NCBI RefSeq assembly: GCF_000340215.1
Contig: NW_006921532.1
Span: 1,901,337-1,965,336, forward strand
Source of the DNA: Pseudocercospora fijiensis CIRAD86
Lineage: Eukaryota; Ascomycota; Dothideomycetes; Mycosphaerellales; Mycosphaerellaceae
Length of the DNA stretch: 64,000 nt
Reading direction: 5' to 3'
Numbering within the stretch: the stretch's first letter is position 1; the number at the start of each line of letters is the position of its first letter. Positions 10,320-21,940 of the stretch are shown here, one piece after another. Position numbers and translations under genes: made by a program. The notes below the pieces were generated by a model. It was given only the letters and a program-made list of their open reading frames with translations, was not told where the DNA came from and searched no databases.

Positions 10320-12212
10320 ACACCTCCCATCACCAGATGAGATGCGCAGATGGATGGCGTTGGCAAGGTTCGCCAGCTTCACCCAACGCCAGAGCATCCC
10401 TGCGCATGCAGTACAGTACATAATACATACAGTACATGCCATGCCATTCCCCTGCCGCCGCCTGCGTCTGCAATTCTGCATTGGCACACCCGCATTTCCA
10501 CCATTGTCCGCCGCCATTGGCCGGTCGCTAATGCACCACGCCACGGCTGAACCATCGCCTGCTCCGGCATTAGACGCGCTAGCCAGCCAGACACTTTCGG
10601 CGTCGAACGGCCATGCCATGCTTCGACGCTGCTGCCCAGTGCCCATCCCATGAAACATGAAACATGATCCTCCAACGCCCATATTATTATCACCGCCTCG
10701 TTGGCTTTCTATGCACCTGACAGCGCTTCGAGGCAGATAACAAGACTATCGATTTTGCTCCCGTGAACACAATCGCACCGAGCCTTTTCAGCTGTTCACC
10801 AAGCAGGCAGGCTACGGAGCAACATGCATATATCCGCGATATTGCAATTCCTAGACCATAACTTAGTGGTCCTGCGCATCAGCTTGTACCAAATGACGCT
10901 GTTCTCGCTGCTGCACTTGCTGGCCATGCCCTTCGAAATAATCTTCCTGCTGCACTCCTCAATCAGACGGAAGACATGAAGTGGCACACGCTGCGGCAAG
11001 CACGGCACCCACCAATTCATCATCTTCCTTGTACGCCATCCCCGACCAGCCTCCACCTCCACCTGGCACCCGCCAGCGCACAAGCTCCTGTTACACGACA
11101 ACGCTGTCCAGCGGGACTTCTGCTGCAACATGCACCGCTTACCAGCTCCACTGATACACGCTCCACATGCTCTCAACGGAAACAGACGACGCCCCGAGAC
11201 AATTGCTTTGTGACTTGTCGTGATGGAGCCTCTCTCGTTTCACAAGTCGTCAACCCAGCATGCTCCTCCCTGCAGAAGCCGTGAAAGCCTGAGCTTTTTG
11301 TACCACGCTGAACGTTGTTTCCGAGACTGTAATTACGCAATGCTGGCGCTCCGGACTTGGATACGAAACGTGGCATGCCCAGGACCCGAACGACGAGATG
11401 AACACATCACGCATCTTGTACTCTACATAATAATATACCGACGGGAAACACACTTTGCGCAATGGCGAACGCCTTCGGCTTCGAATCGACATCGTGACAT
11501 ACGTTCGGACACGTCTTCGTATATCGGGCTTGGTCGGCGTGGCACACGCTCGCTTCGGAAGATTTCTGGCTGGCTGGATGACGACCAAAAATGAACCTGA
11601 GGCTGTCACGGGAAGTGAGCACCCGCTTCATATCTTGCTCCCAGTGCAGTCCAATTTGTCAAGCTTCGCACTCCTCTCAAGCAAAGCTTCATTGAACAAG
11701 ATTTTCCACACGATCTGATTGATATATGGCAGAGGCAATTAGCCGATTCAAGTTTGAGCAGCGCCTACCAAGCTGGCAGGCAATGTGAAAACCTGCGACT
11801 GTATGCTCGGCAGCAATTGCTTCCCCAGTACGGCGACTCAGGATTTGTCGTCAAAGTCATAATGCGCAAGTCATTTCTTATTCTCCGAATCGTCGATCAC
11901 ATCCATCGATATAGCCTGTCACGCGTGCGAGCTTGACTCGTCTGGAGGAAAAGAACAAGAACAGTAAAAGGCTCGGCAGAGCTAACAGTTGACCTTGGAA
12001 CCGTTGACATTTGAAGCTACTAGCTATGCTTCTTCGCCTTTTCACAAACCATATGGACTTCAACGGACTTTCTTGTGATCCGTGATAGATCCTCTTCATC
12101 GGCTCCAGTAATAGATCCATCGACTCGAAGAAAAGAATACTTCCATCATTACCCAGTAACGCCTTCGCTGTTCTTCGAATATAGAAGGAAGCTTTTCAAG
12201 AACCTCGATCTA
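9931..12212. other. 2.3-kb gene-poor region
   Basis: There is no supportable gene. All longer ORFs here are low complexity, mutually overlapping on both strands, or reflect the GGCACA array. Base composition is normal and CpA/TpG dinucleotides are present, so this is not a RIP relic. The left part is likely the promoter and 5' UTR of the membrane-protein gene; 12,130-12,212 is the SMC1 3' UTR. The function of the middle is unknown. Confidence 0.5.
10271..10318. repeat. (GGCACA)8 hexanucleotide array
   Basis: Eight perfect GGCACA copies lie in the gene-poor region upstream of the membrane-protein gene. The array stays open in all frames, which explains the spurious Ala-Gln, Gly-Thr, His-Arg and Val-Pro repeat ORFs here. 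Confidence 0.95.
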
Positions 12213-15200
12213 CTAGGCGTGCTGGTACTTGCGTAACTAAGAATCAAAAGAAAGTCAGCGATACGTCCACGCGGTAGCCAGAAACAAGGGGAAAAAACAC
12301 TTACATCAAGCGTCAAAGGTCTCGAGCTATTCACAGCCTGATCCCTCATAATCCCCACCAAAGTCTCACTATTCTCGAAAAGTCCCGGTTTGAGCGAAAT
12401 CACCACAAACTGCATACCCGGTCCAGCATGTTCTCGCACATACTGCGCCAACTGTGTCGTATTCGCATGGTCCAGCGCAGCATCAACTTCATCCAACACA
12501 AAGAATGGAGAAGGCGCAAACGTATGTACGGCGAAGAGCAGAGCCAATGCGGCCATCGTCTTCTCTCCTCCTGATAAGTGTTCCATGTCTCTGAACCGCT
12601 TGAGAGGTGGCATGGCGTGGTACTTGACCCCGGAAAGATATGGTTCTTCTTCATCTTCGACATCGAGCGAAGCGGAGCCTCCGAGAGGGAAAGATTGGGT
12701 TTTGGTGAGTTCGCGGTAGACAGGTCCGATTTGTTCGGAGATGTGGCGATATGCTGCTTTGAAGAGCGAAGAGCGCTGTTCCTTGACATTCGCGAAAGCT
12801 TTCTCGGCTTTTGTTCGAAGATCTTTTGCGTCTTTGAATTCCTTGTCGGTAGCGGCCATGCGAGCTTCCGTCGCTTCCAGACGTTCTGCTGAGCGCATGT
12901 TGGGTGCCATTTTGTCGAGTTGCGATTGTAGCTCGTTGATCTTCTCGCACAGTCCGGCTTCGCATTCTTCGCTGGGGTCCTCCTTAAGGTCCTCGTCGAG
13001 CTTTTCGAAGCTGACGTGGATGCCGTAGTCATTGACTTTGACAGGAGCAGCACTGTCTTCGTCAATGTCCATGGCATCTTCCTCCTCTTGCAAGATCTCA
13101 TCCTCTTGCGGGAGAGATTCAAGTTTGCGACTGCCCTGTTCTAGAGGTAGTGAAAGGTTTTCCACTTTGCACTTCCTCAGCACACCGTAACGCTCGGCGG
13201 AAGCTTTTTGAATCTCGACTTGCAAGTTTGAAATCTCCTTCTCGGTCGCCTCAAGGCCTTTGCTTCGCTTTTGCAATTCTCGACGAGCCTCCTGCACCTT
13301 TTCTGCGCGCTCATCATTCTCTTTCTGGTAATCGGCCAATAATGTCTGCAAAGCCTCCAGTTCCTCATTGAGCGACTCAAGCTCGCCAGCAATGGCGTTC
13401 TTCTGTGCTTGTAGTGTCTTGATGGCGTCTTCGTCCCGCTTGCTCTTCGATTCTGTGTCCCGCAGTCGGGTTTCTACGCTCTGCAATCGCTGCCGGTCAA
13501 AGGCAAGCTGGTTCTCAAGTCGCGAGAGTTGCTTCTTGAACTCTGACTGTTTCAGCAGCGCTTCGTCTTGAAGGGCGCCTTGCTGCTTCTCGTACTCGCG
13601 AATGTTCGCATAGCCCAGCCGCTGGCAGAAGGCACCAAATACCTCGTCTTCGGCCTCTGCCACTTCAGCGCTGCTTTCTTCTAGAGTCTCACGCAGAGTC
13701 TCCACGCCACGCGCCTGCTCTTCATACTGAGGCTTGATTTGCGCCAGCTGCGACCTGTGATACTTCAGCTCCTTGTTCTTGCTCGCCAGGTTGCGCTCGA
13801 TGGTCTGCAGCTCATCCCGGTCATATTTTAGCTTGGCTTCCAGGCCATCGATTTCAGATCGAAGCTGCTCTTCATCTGCCTGTCGTTTGTGTCCTTTCGG
13901 CAGCGCTTCAATGTCGCCTCTGAATTTCTCCACGAGCTGTTTGAGGTTGTCCACTTCAGCATCGTCAAATTTCCGCTTCTTGTCACCGGGACCATCACCA
14001 CCTGTAATGTTACCACCCTTGTGAATGACTGTGCCGTCCAGAGCGACAGCTTTGGCATCGACGCCACGTTGGTATACCAAGGTCTTTGCGATCCCGATGT
14101 TGTCACACACGATAGCATTACCACAAGCGAAGCTCATGGCTCGCTCCAAGTTGGTATCGTAGTCGATTGTGTCAATGGCCAGACGCATGCCTGGATGCAT
14201 CCCACGCAGATTGGCGTTAGCTTGCTTGTGAATGATCGTGTCCAGCGGAATGAATGTGATCAGTCCAAGCTTTGCGTCCTTGAGATATTTGATACACTCT
14301 CTTGCAGTCTTCTCCGAATCGACAATGACGGAATCGTAATGGCGACCGAGCACGGTCGACACAGCAGTCTCGTACTTTTTCTGCTTTGGTCGGCATTGTC
14401 TGCCTAGTTGACCCTTGACACCAGGATAAATTTGTCGCAGTTGTCGAATCATCTCTGACTGAGCAGCTTCCTTCTGTGTCTCTCGCTGGTATCCTTGAGC
14501 GTCGCCCAGTTTCGTAAGGGCTTGAAAGAGCTTCTCTTCCAATTCGCGGCGCTTCTGGTCGGTACGATCTCGATCACTGATGATGGCATTGATTGCGACC
14601 TTCTTGGAATCGATCTCTTTGCCAGTCGACTTGATGGCCTTTTGCAGGTCGCCACGTCGATGTTCCAAACCGCCAATCTCGTCTTGCAGACTGTTCACTG
14701 TCGCTTCGGTGCTGTCCACCTTAGATTTCAGTGAGGCAACCGTCTCTTCATCGGTTTTCAGCTGGCGCGTAATGTTGTCCACTTTGTTCTGGTCGCCAGC
14801 AGTGCGCTTGTAGACTTCTCTACGCAGACGATCATACTCTGACAGGTCTTGTGCTGTCAACTCTCGACCGGCATTCTGCTGCTCGGCGTGCCACTTCTCC
14901 TCCCACCGCTTCTGTGCTTTCTGAACAGTCTGAAGCTCTTTCTCCCTCTTTTCGAGCTCTTGCCTCATGCCGTCACGCTCTTCGGTGATGGAGGCAAGCT
15001 TGGTCTTGTATGCCTTCATATTGTTCGCATGGATCGACAGCTTCTCGTCAATGGGAATGAGTTGATTCTCCTTCTCTTCCACCTCTTTCTCCTTGCGCTT
15101 GATCTCACGCTCGCACTTGCTGACCTCGCGACCCGCTTTAGCTTGCTCGGTCTTGACAGCGTCCAGCCTATCTTGATACTTTTGCACGCTGCGCCGATAC

Positions 15201-16078
15201 TCCTTCAACTCTGCCTGATGCTTTGCGATTTCGGCAGTACTCTCGTCAATTGTGCGCTGGAAGTGGAAGAGCTTCCACAGAATGTGCGTGATGACAGCCT
15301 CATCTTTCTCGTCTCGAGTTTGCTCATACTTGTCTAGCTCCTCTTTCTGCTTTTGATATTCTCTGATCTCGTGATTGATACCCTGGCGATTCTTCATTTT
15401 GTAACGCATGTCCTCGTCCGCTCGCTCGGCCTCTGCTTTCAACCGCTCATAGTCGGCCTTGTGCTCGAGTGAGCCACTGATCTGCTCAATGAGACGTGTG
15501 AGATCCTTCGGTGACTGTGCAGCAATGGCTTCAACGTCACCTTGGAAGACGAGAAAGTTGCGTGCCTTGATGAGGATGTTCTCCGCTTCCAGCGACTCGT
15601 TGTATGCTTTCGCAGTGACTGGCTTGTTGTTGATGCGATATTCGGACTGACCCGCTGCGTTGATGCTTCGCTTCCATCGCTGCTCCTCGCCGGCATCATC
15701 TTCATATACAGCCATAACCCATGCGGTCTGGGGGTCATTGCGCTGACTTTGAGGCATATCGATCTCCTCTTCGTCAGACGCGCCGCCATCCGCATCATCA
15801 TTGGCATGTCCATTTGGAATCTCTTCTGCGACTGTGCCATCTGCGTTGATCTTGGCGCTTTTCATAACACGGCCGCGGTAGACTAGGTCCTTGAGGTGGG
15901 TGGAGCGGAGATGCGATGACTTGATTCCCAGCACGAAAGAAATCGCGTCCATGGAGTTGGACTTGCCGGATCCATTGGGACCAATGATGGAGGTGAAGTA
16001 GCTGTCGCCGAATTGGAGGACATGGTGGCCGCGGTACGACTTGAAATTGTACAGCTCGAGCGCGAGGAGCTTGCCCAT
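12213..16078 (-). CDS. smc1: cohesin ATPase subunit SMC1
   Basis: Main exon 16078-12305, intron 12304-12237 (GTAAGT...TTCTTAG), last exon 12236-12213. The splice converts a read-through tail into TLDLRKYQHA-stop, the family-like C-terminus, giving 1265 aa, the normal SMC1 length. Walker A is GPNGSGKS (residues 33-40), preceded by LELYNFKSYRG, an SMC1 hallmark. Two long coiled coils flank a hinge (QIYPGVKGQL... to GGNITGGDGPGDKK, about residues 545-705). The C-terminal head has the ABC signature HLSGGEKTM and Walker B FFVLDEVDAALD. With Smc3, Scc1 and Scc3 it forms the ring that holds sister chromatids. It is divergent from gpc1. Confidence 0.97.
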
Positions 16079-16723
16079 CGTGGCGGCTGAGACGGTGTGT
16101 TGGAGTATATGCGCAAAGAGAACGGCGTAGTCTGGAAAATGACTATCGCTTGGAGCGCATCGTCGCGCCGGAGTGCTGTGTTGTGCTGTGTTGTGCTGTG
16201 CTGTGCGAATGCGTGAGGGCGAGTTCGTTTATGCTCGGCGACGCGACGCGCTTGTCCTGAGTGTCCCGCGCAGCCCAGCACAGACCCCTGCCTACCGATG
16301 CCGTTTCTGCGGATGCTTACTCATCTCTTGCCCTGCCTGGTTGCCTGGGTCGAATGAGGTCACAGGCCAAAGGTAAGGCAGAATCTGGGGCAAGGGCAAG
16401 GGCAAGGGCAAGGGCAAGGGCAAGGGCCAAGACAGGACGAGCTGCACAACGTGGTGTTGCTGATAGGTAGAGATAAATCGCAGCGTAAAGGCAGCACAGC
16501 TCACTGATCACCACTAGCCATACCGCTGGACACCTGCCTCGCCCGTAGGACCGCAAGTGCAATCCGTGCCTGCTGTCGAAGCTGTGGCAGATCGACGCTG
16601 AGGCCTGGATACGCGTAGGCAGTGTGTGTATGCGATCAATGCTCCCAAGCCACTTCTCTGCTCAGGTCAGCAGTTCAACGGTGACGGCACTGCAAGCACA
16701 CACTGCATTCCAACGCGCATCCC
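16079..16723. promoter_or_regulatory. Shared smc1/gpc1 divergent upstream region
   Basis: 645 bp between two divergent starts. It contains a TGTGCTGTGT-type pentamer run at about 16,167-16,205 and the (GGGCAA)6 array. No TATA box or named binding site can be assigned with confidence. Confidence 0.5.
16388..16423. repeat. (GGGCAA)6 hexanucleotide array
   Basis: Six perfect GGGCAA copies between smc1 and gpc1. Like the GGCACA array at 10.27 kb it is a hexamer in an upstream region. Confidence 0.95.
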
Positions 16724-18806
16724 ATGCCCGTCACGTACACTTCCGACCTCAAAAGACCATACTACGCCGGCCACAAGAGCAGCTATCTTGAGCTGATTCC
16801 TGAAGACGAGCTCGAAGCCTACGCGAGATTGGAGGATATCGACGGGCCATCTACGCGCGCAGTGTCCGAAGAAGAGAAGAAGGCAGGCATGACGCAGGAG
16901 TTGGACCAGATGGCAGCTGCCAAAGAGGAGGATCTCAAGCCGCCAGCGGCACCGCGAAGTGAACATGGCCGCAGTGGCAGTGGTAGTGGCAGTGGCAGCG
17001 ATACTCTCAAAGTCGACGACTACCTGTCCGCTGGGGGTTCCGTTAGTGGCGCGAGCACTCCATGCACTCCAGGTCTGTCTCTGTCGCGCACAAACAGTTC
17101 AGACGGCGTATACGGCAACTTCGACCAGTCCTTCGACCAGGAATTCCCCGTTGTCGACCGTCTGACCATGTTCGATATCTTGGAGAATTTGGCCCTGCCC
17201 CAGCGTCTGGAGCGCATGCAAGATGCAGTTCACAACCAGGCTGAGAAGCTGCGTAGTCAGCGTCGAAAGCTGCAGCAGCGTGCCGTGTCGAGCAAGAAAA
17301 TCGTGGTTGAACAGTGGCGGAAAACGGTGCCTATTGCACCAGATGAGCAGCTGGCTAAGTACCGGCGGCGAATGAGGCTGTCCATTGATCGTCTGAATAA
17401 GCGGTGGCACGATGCGAAGACCGTCACTCTCATGGAAAAGATATCCTTCGTGACCGCGTGCTTGAACATCCTCATATCTGGATATCTGATAGGCGCATTT
17501 CCCCAGTACTTTCACTATTGGTATACAGCACAGCTTGTGTAAGTGGAGCGTCCCAAATGACCGATTGGTATTAAACTGACCATTCGTAGCTACTTCATGC
17601 CTATAAGATGGTACAAGTATCACAAGATCGGCTTCCACTACTTCCTCGCAGATCTGTGCTACTTCGTCAACATGCTTCTCATCCTGGCCATCTGGTTCTT
17701 CCCGCAATCGAAGCGACTTCTCATAAGCACATACTGTCTGGCGTTTGGCAACAATGCAGTCGCAATTGTCATGTGGCGAAATAGTCTGGTCTTTCACAGC
17801 CTGGATAAGGTGACTTCGTAAGTGTTCCCAAGCCATTGGCACATGCTGACAGGCGGTTTTAGACGACGACGTACGTCCCTAATTTTAAGCACGCTGTTTC
17901 AACTAACGGGTTTTCAGGCTATTCATCCATATTATGCCATGCGCGACGCTTCATGTACTCGTCCATCTCATCCCGGAGCAGATGCAGCTTGAGAAGTTTC
18001 CGGCCATTCATACGATCAAATATTCCGCTCCCGATGCGCCTGAGCATTACACTCTCAAGGACATGGTCATCTGGGCAACACTTCCATATGCCATTTGGCA
18101 GATTTCATACCACTTCATGATCACTGTTCGTAAGCGAGCCAAGATTGCTGCTGGTCGGCCGACATCCTTCACCTGGCTCAGAAAGAGCTACGCGGGCAAT
18201 TTTCTCGGCAAATTCGTATTGTCATTTCCTGAAGCCTACCAAGAAACAGTCTTCATGTTTATCCAGTACTTCTATGCACTTCTCACAATGCTGCCATGTC
18301 CTCTCTGGTTCTGGTATCGATGGGCATCGGCTGCTTTCATGATGGTCGTATTTACCTGGTCGAGCTGGAATGGTGCTACATATTACATTGATGTGTTCGG
18401 CAAACGAATGGAGAAGGAGCTGGAGCAACTACGGAAAGAGGTGGCAAGAATGGCGAAGAGCCCAGAGATCCCAGGTCAGGAACTTGTCAGTCCCATGGCG
18501 AGCCCAACAGGTCCAACAGGCGACGCGGGCGCAGCTGGGCTGTCAAGTGCACTGGATTTGGGACCACCCGCTGATGCTTCCACTTCCACGTCGGAAGCAG
18601 TAGATGGCGGCATGCACAATCGCAACAAGTCGATGGATGGGGCAACGCAAGGAACAATATTATTATCTGAAGGAGCTCAGAATGGCGAAGCAATGACGGC
18701 AACTGCTACTCCTGGTTCAGAGCTGAGGCGAACAATGGACGGCGGGATGGCTCTAAGTGATGACGTTCAAAGTTCCATGACCACCGATCACAAGAAGAAT
18801 GCATGA
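16724..18806 (+). CDS. gpc1: glycerophosphocholine acyltransferase Gpc1 (DUF2838 membrane protein)
   Basis: Exons 16724-17538, 17590-17817 and 17918-18806 give 643 aa with phases intact. The N-terminal 150 residues are charged and Gly/Ser-rich; a basic helical stretch (QRRKLQQRAVSSKK, WRKTVPIAPDEQLAKYRRRMRL) precedes about eight membrane helices starting near residue 248. Family-typical blocks are YFMPIRWYKYHKIGFHYFLADLCYFVN, SLVFHSLDKVTSLFIHIMP, LVHLIPEQM and IQYFYALLTMLPCPLWFWYRW. Yeast Gpc1 acylates glycero-3-phosphocholine with acyl-CoA to lysophosphatidylcholine at the ER, salvaging deacylated PC; the same is inferred. The C-terminal 150 residues are disordered. Intron 2 (17818-17917) is 100 bp and contains a second acceptor-like and donor-like pair, noted in the findings. 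Confidence 0.93.
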
Positions 18807-19149
18807 TGACGGTGAACTGTATCGAGTAGGACTTTTTGGCCTTCGCTGTTTCAGGCTGCGAGGAGAGGCGTTCAAATGTTGGAGTATGCTTGAATCCATT
18901 CGGCGCCATGATCACTCGCGATATACCCTGTTCGGTCGCTCTGGGAAGTTGATTCCAAATCGGTAGACTGCACACACTTGTTTTGCCAATTGCGTAATAG
19001 AATAGGCGGTCTGTGAGATAATTTGCACGATGCACGAATTGAAGCATTTCAAACATGCGTACACTCAAAACTGTATCTCTTTTCTGGATTTGATTAAAGC
19101 TATCTATTATCAACAACTTGACCCACGAATCTTCTTACGGACTATACCT
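18807..19149. other. Intergenic region between gpc1 and the GMC relic
   Basis: 343 bp between convergent gpc1 and the GMC pseudogene. No feature can be supported apart from presumed gpc1 3' UTR. Confidence 0.45.
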
Positions 19150-20296
19150 TCAGGCAGCATCTGCAAGAATAACCTCCGCAGCCTTCTCCGAGACCATGTA
19201 TATCGGCGCGGCAATAAAGTAACCTGGAATGTGAGGAAACACAGGCATCCACAACCCTCAGACCTTGTGTACCTCTCACCTTAAAACCCCCATCAAGCAC
19301 AGCATCCTCATCCCCCTCCGCCCCAATTTTCGCCGTACAACAAGCATGATGTCCCCAAGCCTCGTTTTGAATATACTGTTTCCATTCCTCGTCATTCCGA
19401 ACATTACGAGTTCCCGGATAATCCTCGGTAAACTTGCCATTCAGAGGGATAAGATCTTGGAAGATTTTGCGAGAGTACTTGGTTCCTTCGACGAGAGCTG
19501 TCAAATCGTCCGCCGCGCCCGAGGTGGAGAAGTATCGGAAATTTATCTCTGGCATGTCTTGGGGATTTGCCGAACGGAGGGTTACAGTTCCGACTTCATT
19601 GTTACGTGTGTGGGCAGCCAAAGTCACCCAAGTCCAAGCATTTTTGCCTGTGATGGCTTTTTCGAAGTAATTCGGTTCGTAGCCTATGAAGTGCGCTGGC
19701 CAGCCTGCGACGAAAAGTTCTGTGGTGTCGTTCGCTGCTACGGAGGATTTCTTAAGGATGGCGAGGGCTACGCCGTTAGTGCCGTAGGTGCCTTTTTCGA
19801 TTGGGTATTTTTGCCAACGGGTGAGGCAGGGATCTGAATCTCCTTTGAGGAATGTGCAGTCTTTTACTAGATTGATTTCTGTGGGTGCGCGACCTGCTAC
19901 GGCGACTTCGTAGCGGTCTTGCAGGTTTTTGCCTACGCTGGGGAGGTTCAGTCTTGTTGCGATGCCGTGTTGGGAGAGTTCAGATTCTGGTCCGATTCCA
20001 GAGAGTTTGAGGAGCTGGGGGGCGTTGAAGGCTCCGGCTGCGATGATTACTTCACGGGTAGCGGAGACGTAGCCTGCGATGCCGGTGGAGGTGACACTGC
20101 CGTCTTGTCGGCGTGGGTCGGCACCGTAGAGCGAGCGTCCGGTGAGGAAGTTTATGCCGGTTGCTTTGAGGCCGGAAGTCTCGTCAAAGCGGATGCTGGT
20201 GGCGAGAGTGTCGAGAGCGATGTCGAGCTTGTACTTTCGGCTTCCATCAGACTTGTATTGTCGTTGCAGGCTTGTCTTCACGCTCGTGCAGATCAA
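19150..20296 (-). pseudogene. GMC oxidoreductase relic, N-terminally truncated and frameshifted
   Basis: About 380 residues match the C-terminal two thirds of FAD-dependent glucose-methanol-choline oxidoreductases: LDTLATSIRFDE, ATREVIIAAGAFNAPQLLKLSGIGP, LPSVGKNLQDR and AWGHHACCTAKIG with the catalytic-site His. The N-terminal FAD-binding part with the GxGxxG nucleotide fold (about 200 residues) is absent upstream in every frame. Near the C-terminus (19,236-19,241) one base is missing after VVDACV; shifting frame restores PHIPGYFIAAPIYMVSEKAAEVIL, the expected GMC ending, with stop at 19,150. With both defects the gene cannot make a working enzyme. It is not RIP-mutated, so decay was by ordinary deletion. 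Confidence 0.82.
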
Positions 20297-20782
20297 GACG
20301 TATAATGATGATCTTTGCAGGGTCTATCAAGAAGAGCCAGGATGTGGTGGATTGGATCAACAAGGAGGTGCGAGTAGCACCAAAGTCTGTGAGCGAAGTG
20401 TTTCGTCTCGTCACACTGCGAATCCATGGTTGTGACGGGTGGTGAAATGTATGTAACGGAAGCTCAAATGCTGCGCTCGAGGAAAGCCCAGCAGGATGAA
20501 GCACTGGCGGAGAAGCTAGAATAGCAGAAGCGAACAGCGTAGAATAGCAATTTCGGCAATAGCTCACTATGGTCAGCACTACCGCCGGCGTGCAGCGTGC
20601 AGACATGGTGGAAGCAGGATCCATTGACTATCCGCGAGCTGATCAGGCTTGACTGCACTGTCCGGTGTGGTGCTTGATCTCTCAGAACCCTTGAGCTTCT
20701 TATCGATAAGCACCAGGCAAAACACGTCCACCAACGCGTCTCCGTCCGCCACCTTCATCGCCGACAACTGTACAACAACAGC
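20297..20782. other. Intergenic region upstream of nnf1
   Basis: 486 bp. ORFs here have no GMC N-terminal features and no other recognisable family. It is taken as the nnf1 promoter plus non-coding flank of the GMC relic. Confidence 0.45.
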
Positions 20783-21451
20783 ATGGCCACCGAAATGGAG
20801 CTCGATCACACATCGCCGACCTCGCGCTCACCATCCCCAATCCAACCACCGCCAACACCCTCCGCGCCAGGCCCCCGTGCAACAGCCCTCCAAAAGCTCT
20901 ACCACGACGCAATAGCCCACGTCCTAAAAACCTGCAACTACACAAACTTCTCCTCATGTTTCCCAACACCATCTCGACAAGTCCCCGGTTCCGTGAAACT
21001 CCTCCACGAACAATTCACCGAGAAACTCGGAGAATCCATGCGCAAAGAATTCGATTCCATCCTCAGCGAGCGCAATGTAATTTCCAGTCTCAACGAACTC
21101 GACCGCTTGATCGAAGATGCGAAACGACGCAAGTCTTCAACAACAACGACTGAGAAAGGGGATCCCGTCCCTGCACATACCTTGCCTGCACGACAATTGT
21201 ACATTTCGCATTTGGCTCCGACTTTGGGAAAGCTTTCCGCGAATGTGGCTGAGAGGCAGGAAGTACTAAATCAAGAGAATGAGGAGACGATGGAGAGGAT
21301 ACAGCAGCAGAGGAACGATATCAAGAGGTTGTTGGATGGGCTGGAGAATGTGGTGAAGGATTTGAATGGAAGTGTGGATGCTCTTAAGCCCGAGGAAATG
21401 GAGAAATTGAGGGAGGAGGCGAGGGATGCGGATGAGGTTATGAGGGAATAG
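20783..21451 (+). CDS. nnf1: kinetochore MIND/Mis12-complex subunit Nnf1
   Basis: Single exon, 222 aa, typical for Nnf1/PMF1. After a Pro/Ser-rich leader, the block RATALQKLYHDAIAHVLKTCNYTNFSSCFPT (about residues 32-62) is the family signature. It is followed by LHEQFTEKL, NELDRLIEDAKRR and C-terminal coiled coils (about 150-222). Nnf1 pairs with Mis12/Mtw1 and links CENP-C/CENP-T to the Ndc80 complex at the centromere; role by homology. The ATG used is the first in frame. Confidence 0.88.
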   Translation: MATEMELDHTSPTSRSPSPIQPPPTPSAPGPRATALQKLYHDAIAHVLKTCNYTNFSSCFPTPSRQVPGSVKLLHEQFTEKLGESMRKEFDSILSERNVISSLNELDRLIEDAKRRKSSTTTTEKGDPVPAHTLPARQLYISHLAPTLGKLSANVAERQEVLNQENEETMERIQQQRNDIKRLLDGLENVVKDLNGSVDALKPEEMEKLREEARDADEVMRE

Positions 21452-21940
21452 GTCAATGGCTAGGTCAAGATATGGAGCATGAAAGATGCGAAGATTTGGT
21501 TGAGGTAATGGCGTATGAGGGATGGTTGTGACATTGCTTTCTGAAAGATACCCCCAATTTTGGATCGGGCGACGAATTTGCCGTGTTTAGGGAAAAGTGC
21601 AAAGTCTTTGATCAATCGAAATCAAGTGAGAAACTGTCTCGTTTGGCAGCGAAGTCTGTCTGTTTCCAATTCCTGCATCACTCGCATATCTACGGGTCGA
21701 ATGCAGTGCCAATGCAATAATGCGCTTCTTGTTCGCCAGAACCGCATGCAACGCTGAATAAGTTAAAGCCCTCGGCAAGCAGTGCTGCCTCTTTCGCGGC
21801 GCGCCTTACTGGACTCTGTGAGGCTCTCGCATGCTCTCGGACTGCTGCTGACTTACGGCTTGCTAGTGGAGCAGATGTTTGATGACCAACTCGAATCAAG
21901 ACTTCGCCTTTTCTGACATCGCTGACCCTTCTGGGAATTT
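21452..21940. other. Convergent 3' intergenic region
   Basis: 489 bp between the nnf1 and pob3 stops. No supportable gene or repeat was seen. Confidence 0.45.

Noticed and set aside
9939..10682. 247-aa minus-strand ORF and its overlapping plus-strand ORFs
   Set aside because: They are held open by the GGCACA array and low-complexity sequence; no domain, no splice support, and overlapping ORFs on both strands.
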